In this document: one piece after another, positions 1-5,530 of the stretch
Numbering within the stretch: the first letter of the stretch is position 1
Layout: each line of letters opens with the position of its first letter
NCBI GenBank assembly: GCA_949295395.1
Contig: CASFLB010000040.1
Location: 1-9,494, forward strand
Direction: 5' to 3'
Origin: an uncultured Pseudomonadota bacterium
Lineage (GTDB): Bacteria > Pseudomonadota > Alphaproteobacteria > RF32 > CAG-239
Length of the DNA stretch: 9,494 nucleotides
Position numbers and translations under genes: made by a program
Notes under the pieces: generated by a model
Databases searched by the model: none
Seen by the model: the letters and a program-made list of their open reading frames with translations, nothing else
What the model was told of the DNA's origin: nothing

Positions 1-98
1 CCCGTCAGACCGTCATACGCCCTTAAGGCGTTCGCTGGCACCGTTAGGGTTACACCCGCTTGTGAAGAACCACCGGCTAAGCCGGTGGGTTACTTTTT
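1..98 (+). mobile_element. Possible 3' end of an IS200/IS605-like (TnpB/omegaRNA) element, partial
   Basis: This stretch is visibly richer in GC than the AT-rich DNA that follows. It holds three hairpins in a row: ACGCC/GGCGT (17-21/27-31), GGGT/ACCC (47-50/54-57) and an 8-bp CCACCGGC/GCCGGTGG stem (70-77/81-88) with a TAA loop. Frame 1 is open from the window edge through position 204 and contains the residues GTVRVTPACEEPP. A coding tail that overlaps a string of hairpins and ends near a GC-rich stem is how tnpB genes of IS200/IS605 elements usually end, where the omegaRNA scaffold is encoded. No transposase motif lies inside the window, so this is an inference from form only. A plain intergenic terminator region after an unrelated gene is an equal alternative. 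Confidence 0.3.
70..98 (+). terminator. GC-rich hairpin with T-run
   Basis: A perfect 8-bp stem (70-77 with 81-88, loop TAA) is followed by GTTACTTTTTT. This fits an intrinsic terminator for whatever gene lies to the left, and it insulates the oxidoreductase gene that starts at 179. The T-run begins five bases after the stem, which is less tight than usual. The hairpin could instead be the right-end structure of a mobile element. Confidence 0.5.
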
Positions 99-138
99 TG
101 TTATAAAAATTTTGATTTATTTTCTTGAAAAAAAGGCG

Positions 139-144
139 TATACT
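139..144 (+). promoter_or_regulatory. Possible -10 box for the oxidoreductase gene
   Basis: TATACT lies 35 bases upstream of the ATG at 179, within an AT-rich run. A convincing -35 at the usual distance is not visible: the closest matches, TTGATT at 112-117 and TTGAAA at 125-130, are too far and too near. The call rests on the -10 alone. Confidence 0.3.
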
Positions 145-178
145 CACGGCAAGTTGATGATTTTTTTGAAAGATATTG

Positions 179-1774
179 ATGATAAGACTATCAAATGTAA
201 AGCTTGAGCTTAATCAAGAGATGAACGTTGCCGTGGTTGCGGCGGCGTTGAATCTGCCTTGTGATGAGATAAAAAATTTTAAAGTTGCTAAAAAAGCGGT
301 TGATGCGCGCAATAAATCTCATGTGTTTTTTGTTTATGCGTTTGATGTCGACGTGAAAGATGAAGAAGCGCTTTTGCGCCGTGCTTTGCCGAATGTGGAA
401 AAACTGGTTGAAGAAAGATTATCTTTGCCGAACAAACTTAAACCTTCCGCCTTGCGACCGATTGTGGTCGGCAGCGGGCCTGCCGGACTATTGGCGGCTT
501 TGGTGTTGGCGGAATGTGGTTTGAAGCCAATTGTGCTGGAACGCGGAAAAGATGTGGCGCGGCGTTTGAAAGATGTTGACCTGTTTTGGAAAACCGGAAA
601 GCTTAATCCTTGTTCGAATGTTCAGTTCGGGGAGGGCGGTGCCGGAACTTTTTCTGACGGAAAGCTGATGACCGGTATTAAAAAAGACGCCTATGTGCGC
701 AAAGTGCTTGAGGCTTTTGTTGAAGCCGGTGCACCGTCTGATATTCTCTATTTGGCCAAGCCTCATATCGGAACGGATAACTTGGCTAAAATGTTGCCAC
801 TCCTTCGGGAAAAAATTATTTCTCTCGGTGGAGAGTATTTGTTTGAACATAAGTTGGTCAAACTGGTTCAAAAAAGTGGTGCTCTTATTGCCGCCGGTGT
901 GGAAAAATCTGACGGAACTTATCTTGAACTGCCGTGTGAGCGTCTTGTTTTAGCTATCGGGCATTCGGCACGTGACACGTTTGAAATGCTTTATCAATCC
1001 GGTATAGCTCTTATGGCCAAGCCGTTTTCGGTCGGTGCCAGAATCGAACATTTGCAAGAAAAAATAAATCAGGCACAATATGGTAAATTTGCTCATCATC
1101 CGGCTTTGGGTGCGGCGGATTATAAATTGGCCGTTCATTATGATAACGGGCGCTCGGCTTACAGCTTTTGTATGTGCCCCGGGGGTGAAGTGGTGGCCGC
1201 GGCCTCGGAAAACGGGCGTGTGGTGACAAACGGAATGAGCCGTCATGCGCGCGACGGTGTCAATGCCAATGCTGCTCTGCTGGTCGGCGTTTCTCCCGAG
1301 GATTTTGGTGTAAAAACGCCGCTTGACGGAATGTATTTTCAGCGCAAGCTTGAAGAAGCCGCTTTTGTTTCCGGCGGACGGAATTATTTTGCTCCGGCGC
1401 AATTGGTCGGTGACTTTTTGAAAAATAAAACCTCTAAACACTTGGGTGATGTTTTGCCTTCTTATACCCCAGGGGTTCAGCTTGGCGATTTACGTGAAGT
1501 GTTGCCGTCTTACATCACCGAAACCATGAAGCGCGCGATTGTGGATATGGATAAAAAACTCCATGGCTTTGCGGCTTATGACGCGGTTTTGACCGGCGTG
1601 GAGACAAGAAGCTCTTCTCCGGTGCGGATTTTGCGCGGTGATGATTATCAATCTGTATCTTTGCGCGGGCTTTATCCGGCCGGTGAGGGTGCCGGTTATG
1701 CCGGAGGAATCGTCTCGGCTGCGGCTGACGGGGTGCGCTTGGCAACGGCGATTGTTGCTTCTTATGCGGTTTAG
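179..1774 (+). CDS. FAD-dependent oxidoreductase, COG2509 (NAD(FAD)-utilising dehydrogenase) family
   Basis: This is a soluble flavoprotein of about 531 aa. An N-terminal domain of about 95 residues precedes a Rossmann FAD site, GSGPAG, at about residues 98-103. Then comes the signature GEGGAGTFSDGKL at about 151-163, the motif PGGEVVAAASE followed by VVTNGMS in the middle, and a C-terminal GEGAGYAGG at about 502-510, the usual second FAD contact. These blocks in this order are typical of COG2509 proteins. Their substrate and physiological role are, to my knowledge, not established, so I name no reaction. The reading frame also offers TTG at 176, directly before the ATG at 179. I prefer the ATG, with a weak GAAAGA ribosome site just upstream. 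The gene appears to be monocistronic: galE, 73 bases on, has its own promoter-like boxes. Family assignment is firm and function is open. Confidence 0.9.
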   Translation: MIRLSNVKLELNQEMNVAVVAAALNLPCDEIKNFKVAKKAVDARNKSHVFFVYAFDVDVKDEEALLRRALPNVEKLVEERLSLPNKLKPSALRPIVVGSGPAGLLAALVLAECGLKPIVLERGKDVARRLKDVDLFWKTGKLNPCSNVQFGEGGAGTFSDGKLMTGIKKDAYVRKVLEAFVEAGAPSDILYLAKPHIGTDNLAKMLPLLREKIISLGGEYLFEHKLVKLVQKSGALIAAGVEKSDGTYLELPCERLVLAIGHSARDTFEMLYQSGIALMAKPFSVGARIEHLQEKINQAQYGKFAHHPALGAADYKLAVHYDNGRSAYSFCMCPGGEVVAAASENGRVVTNGMSRHARDGVNANAALLVGVSPEDFGVKTPLDGMYFQRKLEEAAFVSGGRNYFAPAQLVGDFLKNKTSKHLGDVLPSYTPGVQLGDLREVLPSYITETMKRAIVDMDKKLHGFAAYDAVLTGVETRSSSPVRILRGDDYQSVSLRGLYPAGEGAGYAGGIVSAAADGVRLATAIVASYAV

Positions 1775-1787
1775 TTTGTCTTTTTGC

Positions 1788-1815
1788 TTGCATAAGTTTC
1801 TTATATTTTTATAAT
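1788..1815 (+). promoter_or_regulatory. Sigma70-type promoter for the galE-sfsA-map-radC run
   Basis: TTGCAT (1788-1793) and a perfect TATAAT (1810-1815) are separated by 16 bases, in the 73-base gap between the oxidoreductase and galE. Transcription would begin near 1822, giving a leader of about 25 bases. Confidence 0.6.
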
Positions 1816-1847
1816 GCTTTTAAGCTTTAATTCTAGGGAGAGAAAAG

Positions 1848-2804
1848 ATGAAGGTTCTTGTCGTTGGTGGTGCCGGTTATATCGGAAGTCATGTGGCGAA
1901 AGCTCTTATGCAATCCGGACATACGGTAACGGTGTTTGATAATTTATCCAGCGGGCAAAAAATAAACCTTTTTTCGCAAAATGTTTTTGTTGAAGGCAAT
2001 ATTCTTGATTATAAAGCTTTGTGTCAGGCTATGAAAGGTCATGACGCGGTTGTTCATCTTGCGGCCAAGAAAGCCGTTGGCGAATCGATGGAAAATCCGA
2101 TGCTCTATTCGGTTAATAATATCTCCGGCTCTATCAATATTCTTAATGCTATGGTTGAAACCGGTGCAAAATATTTGGTCTTTTCTTCTTCTGCCGCGGT
2201 TTATGGAATGCCGGATAAATCCTTAATTGATGAAAATACACCGCTTAACCCAATTAATTATTATGGTTTTACCAAGCTTGAAATCGAAAAGTTTATGCAA
2301 TGGTATGACCAACTTAAAAATATTAAATTTGTAGCTTTGCGCTATTTTAACGCGGTTGGTTATGATGCGGACGGAGATATTCGCGGTAAGGAGATAAACT
2401 CGCAAAACCTTTTGCCGATTATTATGGAAGTTTTGAGCGGAAAACGCTCTGAGCTTAAAATCTTTGGCAATGATTATCCAACGCCCGACGGAACTTGTAT
2501 TCGCGATTATATTCATGTCAGTGATCTTGCGTCGGCTCATGTTTTAGCCTTAGAAAAACTGGCGCAAGGAATGGCGTCTCAATCACTTAATCTTGGAACA
2601 GGCAAGGGAACTTCGGTTAAAGAAATGGTTGAAGCGGTAGAAAAAGTCAGCGGTCGTAAAGTTCCTGTGGTTTATGCGCCGCGGCGCGCCGGCGATCCGG
2701 CCATCCTTATTGCGTCTGCGGATAAAGCACGCTCCCTTCTTGGGTGGAAACCGGCTTATACCGATATATGTAAAATCGTGCAAACTGTTTATAGTATAAA
2801 TTAA
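1848..2804 (+). CDS. galE: UDP-glucose 4-epimerase
   Basis: This cytoplasmic NAD-dependent extended short-chain dehydrogenase interconverts UDP-glucose and UDP-galactose. It supplies galactosyl residues for surface glycans and allows galactose use. Visible motifs are the NAD-binding GGAGYIG (residues 7-13), SSSAAVYG (113-120) with the catalytic serine, the catalytic YGFTK pair (Tyr139/Lys143), LRYFNAVG after it, and the substrate region PDGTCIRDYIHV. At 318 aa it is slightly short but complete through the C-terminal GDPAILIASADKA block. In that block Leu287 appears to sit where E. coli GalE has its gatekeeper Tyr299. The start is set by AGGGAG at 1835-1840, seven bases before the ATG. No other Leloir gene is next to it, so the neighbours do not point to a galactose operon; it heads a run with sfsA, map and radC. 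Confidence 0.93.
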   Translation: MKVLVVGGAGYIGSHVAKALMQSGHTVTVFDNLSSGQKINLFSQNVFVEGNILDYKALCQAMKGHDAVVHLAAKKAVGESMENPMLYSVNNISGSINILNAMVETGAKYLVFSSSAAVYGMPDKSLIDENTPLNPINYYGFTKLEIEKFMQWYDQLKNIKFVALRYFNAVGYDADGDIRGKEINSQNLLPIIMEVLSGKRSELKIFGNDYPTPDGTCIRDYIHVSDLASAHVLALEKLAQGMASQSLNLGTGKGTSVKEMVEAVEKVSGRKVPVVYAPRRAGDPAILIASADKARSLLGWKPAYTDICKIVQTVYSIN

Positions 2805-2821
2805 CTTTAAAATGTAATGCT

Positions 2822-3523
2822 ATGATTTATAAAGAAAATCTTATTCCGGCTAAAATCGTCGGCAGCTATAAAAATCTTATCCTTGATGTGGAGCTTGAGG
2901 ATGGGACTTTAGCTCATGCCTTTTGTCCGGAAACAGATTTTAAGCAACAGCTTTATCCTATCGGGGCAACGGCATTGCTTTCAAAGTCAGCTGATGGTCG
3001 CCGTAAAGTTCCTTATGTTTGTCAGATGACAGATTGTGGCAAAGGTTTGGTCTTTGTAAATTATAAGTATAAAAATCAGCTTTTTATCGAAGCGTTTTCG
3101 AAAGGAGTACTTGATGCCGATTTCGGAGCTTATGTTAGTATGCGCGAGATTAAAAATGAGGAAATGCAGTATATTGCGAATTTCGAGTTGGTGGCTGATG
3201 ACGGGCGAAAGGCTTATGTTTATGTGGTAAATATCTTCAACAAAGTCAATGATGATGTGGTTTTTCCGTCAACGATTAATTTTTTTGAGCTCGAGATGTT
3301 TAATCAGTTGCGGCAAATGCGTGAGGAGGGGGCTGAGACTTATGTTTTTCTTATCGCGCCGCGAGAAGATTGTTTGACAGCCCGTTTTGTTTGGAACCAA
3401 GACCCTATTGCTGCCGCAAAAATTTTTGATGAAGTGAAAAGCGGATTGAAATTTTGTTGTTATCGGTGTAAGGTGACTCAAAAATCGGTTGCGATTGATA
3501 AAAAGTTAGAGATTGTTTATTAG
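2822..3523 (+). CDS. sfsA: SfsA-family protein with degenerate nuclease site
   Basis: SfsA proteins have an N-terminal OB-like domain and a PD-(D/E)XK-type nuclease domain; E. coli SfsA was named as a sugar fermentation stimulation protein. This 233-aa homologue keeps the family framework: LDVELEDGTLAHAFCP near residues 21-36, RRKVPY (60-65), the segment EEGAETYVFLIAPREDC (168-184), the DP that follows, and YRCKV near the end. The nuclease residues are gone. The usual YxEVKNV block reads YVYVVNI (132-138), so the Glu and Lys are Tyr134 and Val136. The RIDF block reads YIANF. The FPDxxTxRGxKHL block reads FPSTINFFELEMF. HCPN reads AFCP. It is therefore probably not a nuclease, though it may still bind nucleic acid. 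It starts 17 bases after galE with no clear ribosome site and ends inside the ribosome site of map. Family assignment rests on full-length co-linearity and the sfsA-map-radC order. Confidence 0.8.
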   Translation: MIYKENLIPAKIVGSYKNLILDVELEDGTLAHAFCPETDFKQQLYPIGATALLSKSADGRRKVPYVCQMTDCGKGLVFVNYKYKNQLFIEAFSKGVLDADFGAYVSMREIKNEEMQYIANFELVADDGRKAYVYVVNIFNKVNDDVVFPSTINFFELEMFNQLRQMREEGAETYVFLIAPREDCLTARFVWNQDPIAAAKIFDEVKSGLKFCCYRCKVTQKSVAIDKKLEIVY

Positions 3524-3527
3524 GAGG
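3522..3527 (+). promoter_or_regulatory. Ribosome binding site that fixes the TTG start of map
   Basis: A consensus AGGAGG begins inside the TAG stop codon of the sfsA-family gene (3521-3523) and lies five bases before the TTG at 3533. It supports TTG as the true start and suggests that translation of map is coupled to its upstream neighbour. Confidence 0.75.
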
Positions 3528-3532
3528 TTGCG

Positions 3533-4342
3533 TTGTCAATTAAAAGAAGAGACGGAATTGTTCTCCATACCCCAGAAGAATTTGAAAAAATGCGTGTGGC
3601 CGGAAAGGTTGCCGCTGAATGTTTGGATTATATTACTCCTTTTGTGAAACCTGGGGTGTCAACCGGCGAGCTTGATGATTTATGTCGTGAGTTTATGATT
3701 GCTAAAGGAGCTGTTCCGGCTTGTCTCGGATATCATGGCTATCCAAAGTCGGTTTGTATATCAATCAACCATGTCATTTGTCATGGTATCCCTGATTATA
3801 ACCGCAAACTGTTAGATGGTGACAGTCTCAATATTGATGTGACAGCCATTGTTGACGGATGGTATGGCGATACCAGCCGTATGTATTTTGCCGGTAAGCC
3901 CAAAATCAAGGCAAAGCGTTTGTGTCAGGTTACTTATGAATGTATGATGCGTGGTATTGATATGGTTAAACCGGGGGCAAGACTCGGTGATATCGGTGCG
4001 GTTATAGAAGAATGGGCTCATAAATATGGCTACTCGGTGGTCGATATGTTTTGCGGTCATGGTTTGGGAAAAGTTTTTCATGATGCTCCGAATGTTATGC
4101 ATTGTGGTCGTCGCGGAACAGGCCTTGTTTTGGAAGAAGGGATGTTCTTTACGATTGAGCCGATGATTAATGAAGGCAAAAAAGATGCTCTTATCCTCAA
4201 AGACGGATGGACCGCCGTGACACGCGATAAAAGCTTATCTATGCAGTTTGAGCATTCTCTCGGTGTTACCAAAGACGGCTATGAGGTCTTTACGTATTCT
4301 CCTAAAGGGCTAGATAAACCACCTTATTCTACGGACGACTAA
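3533..4342 (+). CDS. map: Methionine aminopeptidase, type I
   Basis: This cytosolic metalloenzyme removes the initiator methionine from nascent proteins with small second residues and is normally essential in bacteria. The 269-aa protein has the type Ia pita-bread fold with no long N-terminal extension. All five dimetal ligands are present in family positions: Asp102 (NIDVT), Asp113 (YGDTS), His176 (CGHGLGK), Glu209 (FTIEPMI) and Glu240 (QFEHSLG). The substrate-contact His84 (ICHGIP) is also present. Each sits five residues after its E. coli counterpart. Translation starts at TTG behind a consensus AGGAGG; there is no nearby in-frame ATG that would leave the conserved N-terminus intact. The stop codon TAA shares one base with the radC ATG, so the two are translationally coupled. 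The sfsA-map-radC order is a recurrent alphaproteobacterial arrangement. Confidence 0.96.
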   Translation: MSIKRRDGIVLHTPEEFEKMRVAGKVAAECLDYITPFVKPGVSTGELDDLCREFMIAKGAVPACLGYHGYPKSVCISINHVICHGIPDYNRKLLDGDSLNIDVTAIVDGWYGDTSRMYFAGKPKIKAKRLCQVTYECMMRGIDMVKPGARLGDIGAVIEEWAHKYGYSVVDMFCGHGLGKVFHDAPNVMHCGRRGTGLVLEEGMFFTIEPMINEGKKDALILKDGWTAVTRDKSLSMQFEHSLGVTKDGYEVFTYSPKGLDKPPYSTDD

Positions 4343-5034
4343 TGACAGATACTACAGAACCGGATTATCTCGGTCATAGGACTCGCTTAAGATCGCGCTT
4401 TCTCTCTGATGAGGGAAAGAGTATGCCGGACTATGAATTGGCTGAGCTGATTTTAACCTATGCTTTGCCTAGACGCGATGTTAAACCGCTGGCTAAAGCC
4501 TTAATAAAACGTTTCGGTAGTTTGGCCGGTGTGCTGAATGCTTCAGCTGCTCAGTTGCAAGAAATTGATGGGGTTAAAGAAAATACAGCTGTTTTGTTTA
4601 AAGTTATTCGTACGGCCGCACGGCGTTTGTCTTGGGCAGAGCTTGCCGCAGCTGACAAACCGGTTATCAGCAACTGGGATGCTATGATTGATTATTGTCG
4701 CTCGGAAATGGCTTATCTTGATGTTGAAGAATTTCGTATCATTTTCCTTGATGTCAAATGGCAGGTTGTCGGTGAGGAAATTATGCAACGCGGCACAATT
4801 AATCAAGTGGCTATTCATCCGCGTGAGGTGGTTAAACGGGCTATGGAACGTAAAGCTTCAGCTGTCATCTTGGTGCATAATCATCCATCCGGTGATGTTA
4901 AGCCTTCGCGTGCGGATGTCGATATGACCAAGCAGATTAAAATCGCGCTGGAAAGTATTAATATCACCTTGCTCGACCATTTGATTGTGTCTAAGAATAA
5001 TTATGCCAGCTTGAAAGAAATGCAGATTATTTAG
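4342..5034 (+). CDS. radC: RadC family protein (JAMM/MPN+ domain)
   Basis: RadC-type proteins combine a helix-hairpin-helix DNA-binding region with a C-terminal JAMM metalloprotease-like fold. The name dates from an E. coli allele later assigned to recG, so the DNA-repair label is historical and the biochemical role remains unclear. This 230-aa copy shows a helical N-terminus (GHRTRLRSRF at 11-20), a hairpin-helix segment (about 57-85, with LQEIDGV), and the complete JAMM motif: Glu130 region upstream, HNHPSGD (179-185) and Asp192 ten residues after His181. The motif is intact, so metal binding is expected. Its ATG overlaps the map stop by one base (TAATG). A T-run follows the stop codon, but I see no stem before it. 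The protein ends with the family-typical DHLIVS and a short tail. Confidence 0.94.
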   Translation: MTDTTEPDYLGHRTRLRSRFLSDEGKSMPDYELAELILTYALPRRDVKPLAKALIKRFGSLAGVLNASAAQLQEIDGVKENTAVLFKVIRTAARRLSWAELAAADKPVISNWDAMIDYCRSEMAYLDVEEFRIIFLDVKWQVVGEEIMQRGTINQVAIHPREVVKRAMERKASAVILVHNHPSGDVKPSRADVDMTKQIKIALESINITLLDHLIVSKNNYASLKEMQII

Positions 5035-5082
5035 ATTTTTTTTATGAAACATAAATTTAAACAAGATTGTGAAAAAAAATAC

Positions 5083-5110
5083 TTGCAAAAAAAAATAAAA
5101 CGGCTATTTT
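5083..5110 (+). promoter_or_regulatory. Promoter for the tRNA-Pro/tRNA-Arg pair
   Basis: TTGCAA (5083-5088) and TATTTT (5105-5110) are spaced by 16 bases. The expected start near 5117 is about 16 bases before the mature tRNA-Pro. An inverted repeat CGGCTA/TAGCCG (5101-5106/5117-5122) brackets the -10 box and the start point. Confidence 0.5.
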
Positions 5111-5132
5111 GTTGTCTAGCCGATGAAAGAGT

Positions 5133-5209
5133 CGGGACATAGCTCAGCCTGGTAGAGCGCTTGCTTTGGGAGCAAGATGCCGACGGTTCGAATCCGCCTG
5201 TCCCGACCA
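5133..5209 (+). tRNA. tRNA-Pro (anticodon TGG)
   Basis: The cloverleaf reads directly. The acceptor stem is CGGGACA with TGTCCCG (7/7 pairs), the D stem GCTC/GAGC, and the anticodon stem CTTGC/GCAAG around the loop TTTGGGA, with TGG at 5167-5169. The T loop is TTCGAAT, the discriminator is A, and an encoded CCA ends at 5209. The acceptor begins with C, as proline tRNAs do. One oddity is the T stem GACGG/CCGCC, which has an A-C mismatch at 5183/5197. It lies 12 bases upstream of tRNA-Arg and is probably cotranscribed with it. Confidence 0.97.
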
Positions 5210-5221
5210 TATTTTATTTTT

Positions 5222-5298
5222 GCGCTCTTAGCTCAGCAGGATAGAGCAACAGCCTTCTAAGCTGTGGGTCGGGCGTTCGAATCGCCCAGAGCGCGCCA
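5222..5298 (+). tRNA. tRNA-Arg (anticodon TCT)
   Basis: All arms pair: acceptor GCGCTCT/AGAGCGC, D stem GCTC/GAGC, anticodon stem ACAGC/GCTGT around CTTCTAA with TCT at 5256-5258, and T stem GGGCG/CGCCC around TTCGAAT. The discriminator is G and CCA is encoded. From T-loop base 5280 through the downstream terminator, its sequence is repeated 196 bases further on. This gene therefore looks like the restored target of a past site-specific integration. tRNA 3' ends are the commonest targets of tyrosine integrases. Confidence 0.97.
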
Positions 5299-5332
5299 AT
5301 TATAAAAAAAGCACCTTTTGAGGTGCTTTTTT
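5280..5332 (+). repeat. Direct repeat copy 1: tRNA-Arg 3' end plus terminator (attL-like)
   Basis: These 53 bases run from the T loop of tRNA-Arg through CCA, a short AT spacer and the terminator stem into its T-run. They match 5476-5528 at 52 of 53 positions; the one difference is T5319 against C5515 in the hairpin loop. Copy 1 belongs to the intact tRNA. Confidence 0.85.
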
Positions 5333-5334
5333 TT
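5304..5334 (+). terminator. Intrinsic terminator of the tRNA operon
   Basis: GCACCT (5311-5316) pairs with AGGTGC (5321-5326) around a TTTG loop, preceded by an A-run and followed by eight Ts. It starts six bases after the CCA of tRNA-Arg. Confidence 0.85.
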
Positions 5335-5475
5335 GTAATTCCGAAGCTCTTGCGGTTCGAACGCCGTTCGGAGTGGATAGTTGGCGAAAGCAAGTATTGA
5401 ACTTAGCGATTAGCTTAGTGAAATGCGCCGCTTGAGGCTTACGACACGAGGAGGACCCGCAAGGCGGGAGTGCCC
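5333..5475. other. 143-base hairpin-rich segment enclosed by the tRNA-Arg repeats
   Basis: This segment is richer in GC than its surroundings and has no convincing coding frame. It is dense in inverted repeats. CCGAA/TTCGG (5341-5345/5367-5371) encloses a self-complementary GTTCGAAC. ACTTAGC/GCTTAGT (5401-5407/5413-5419) has one T-T mismatch. CCCGC/GCGGG (5456-5460/5464-5468) has an AAG loop. It could be a scar left by an excised or deleted integrative element, a minimal non-autonomous element, a dispersed palindromic repeat, or a small structured RNA. I cannot tell these apart from one copy. Confidence 0.5.
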
Positions 5476-5528
5476 AATCGCCCAGAGCGCGCCAATTATA
5501 AAAAAAGCACCTTTCGAGGTGCTTTTTT
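5476..5528 (+). repeat. Direct repeat copy 2: displaced tRNA-Arg 3' end plus terminator (attR-like)
   Basis: This carries bases equivalent to tRNA-Arg from T-loop position 58 through CCA and then the terminator, but it has no D or anticodon arm before it, so it is not a tRNA gene. It ends three bases before the stop codon of the minus-strand gene at 5531. The single base change turns the hairpin loop into TTCG, a more stable tetraloop sequence. Confidence 0.85.
5501..5528. terminator. Bidirectional terminator, duplicated copy, at the convergent junction
   Basis: GCACCT (5507-5512) and AGGTGC (5517-5522) flank a TTCG loop, with six As before and six Ts after. It can stop transcription from either side. 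It sits immediately downstream of the minus-strand gene ending at 5531 and probably serves as that gene's terminator. Confidence 0.75.
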
Positions 5529-5530
5529 CT

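Noticed and set aside
950..1441. Minus-strand open frame of 163 codons inside the oxidoreductase gene
   Set aside because: It lies wholly antisense to a well-supported conserved gene and has low-complexity His/Arg/Pro content and no motif.
5035..5060. Terminator after radC
   Set aside because: A run of eight Ts follows the stop codon, but no stem precedes it, so I do not call one.
5476..5494. A third tRNA gene at the second repeat
   Set aside because: Only bases from the T loop onward match; the D and anticodon arms are absent and the sequence before it does not pair as a T stem.
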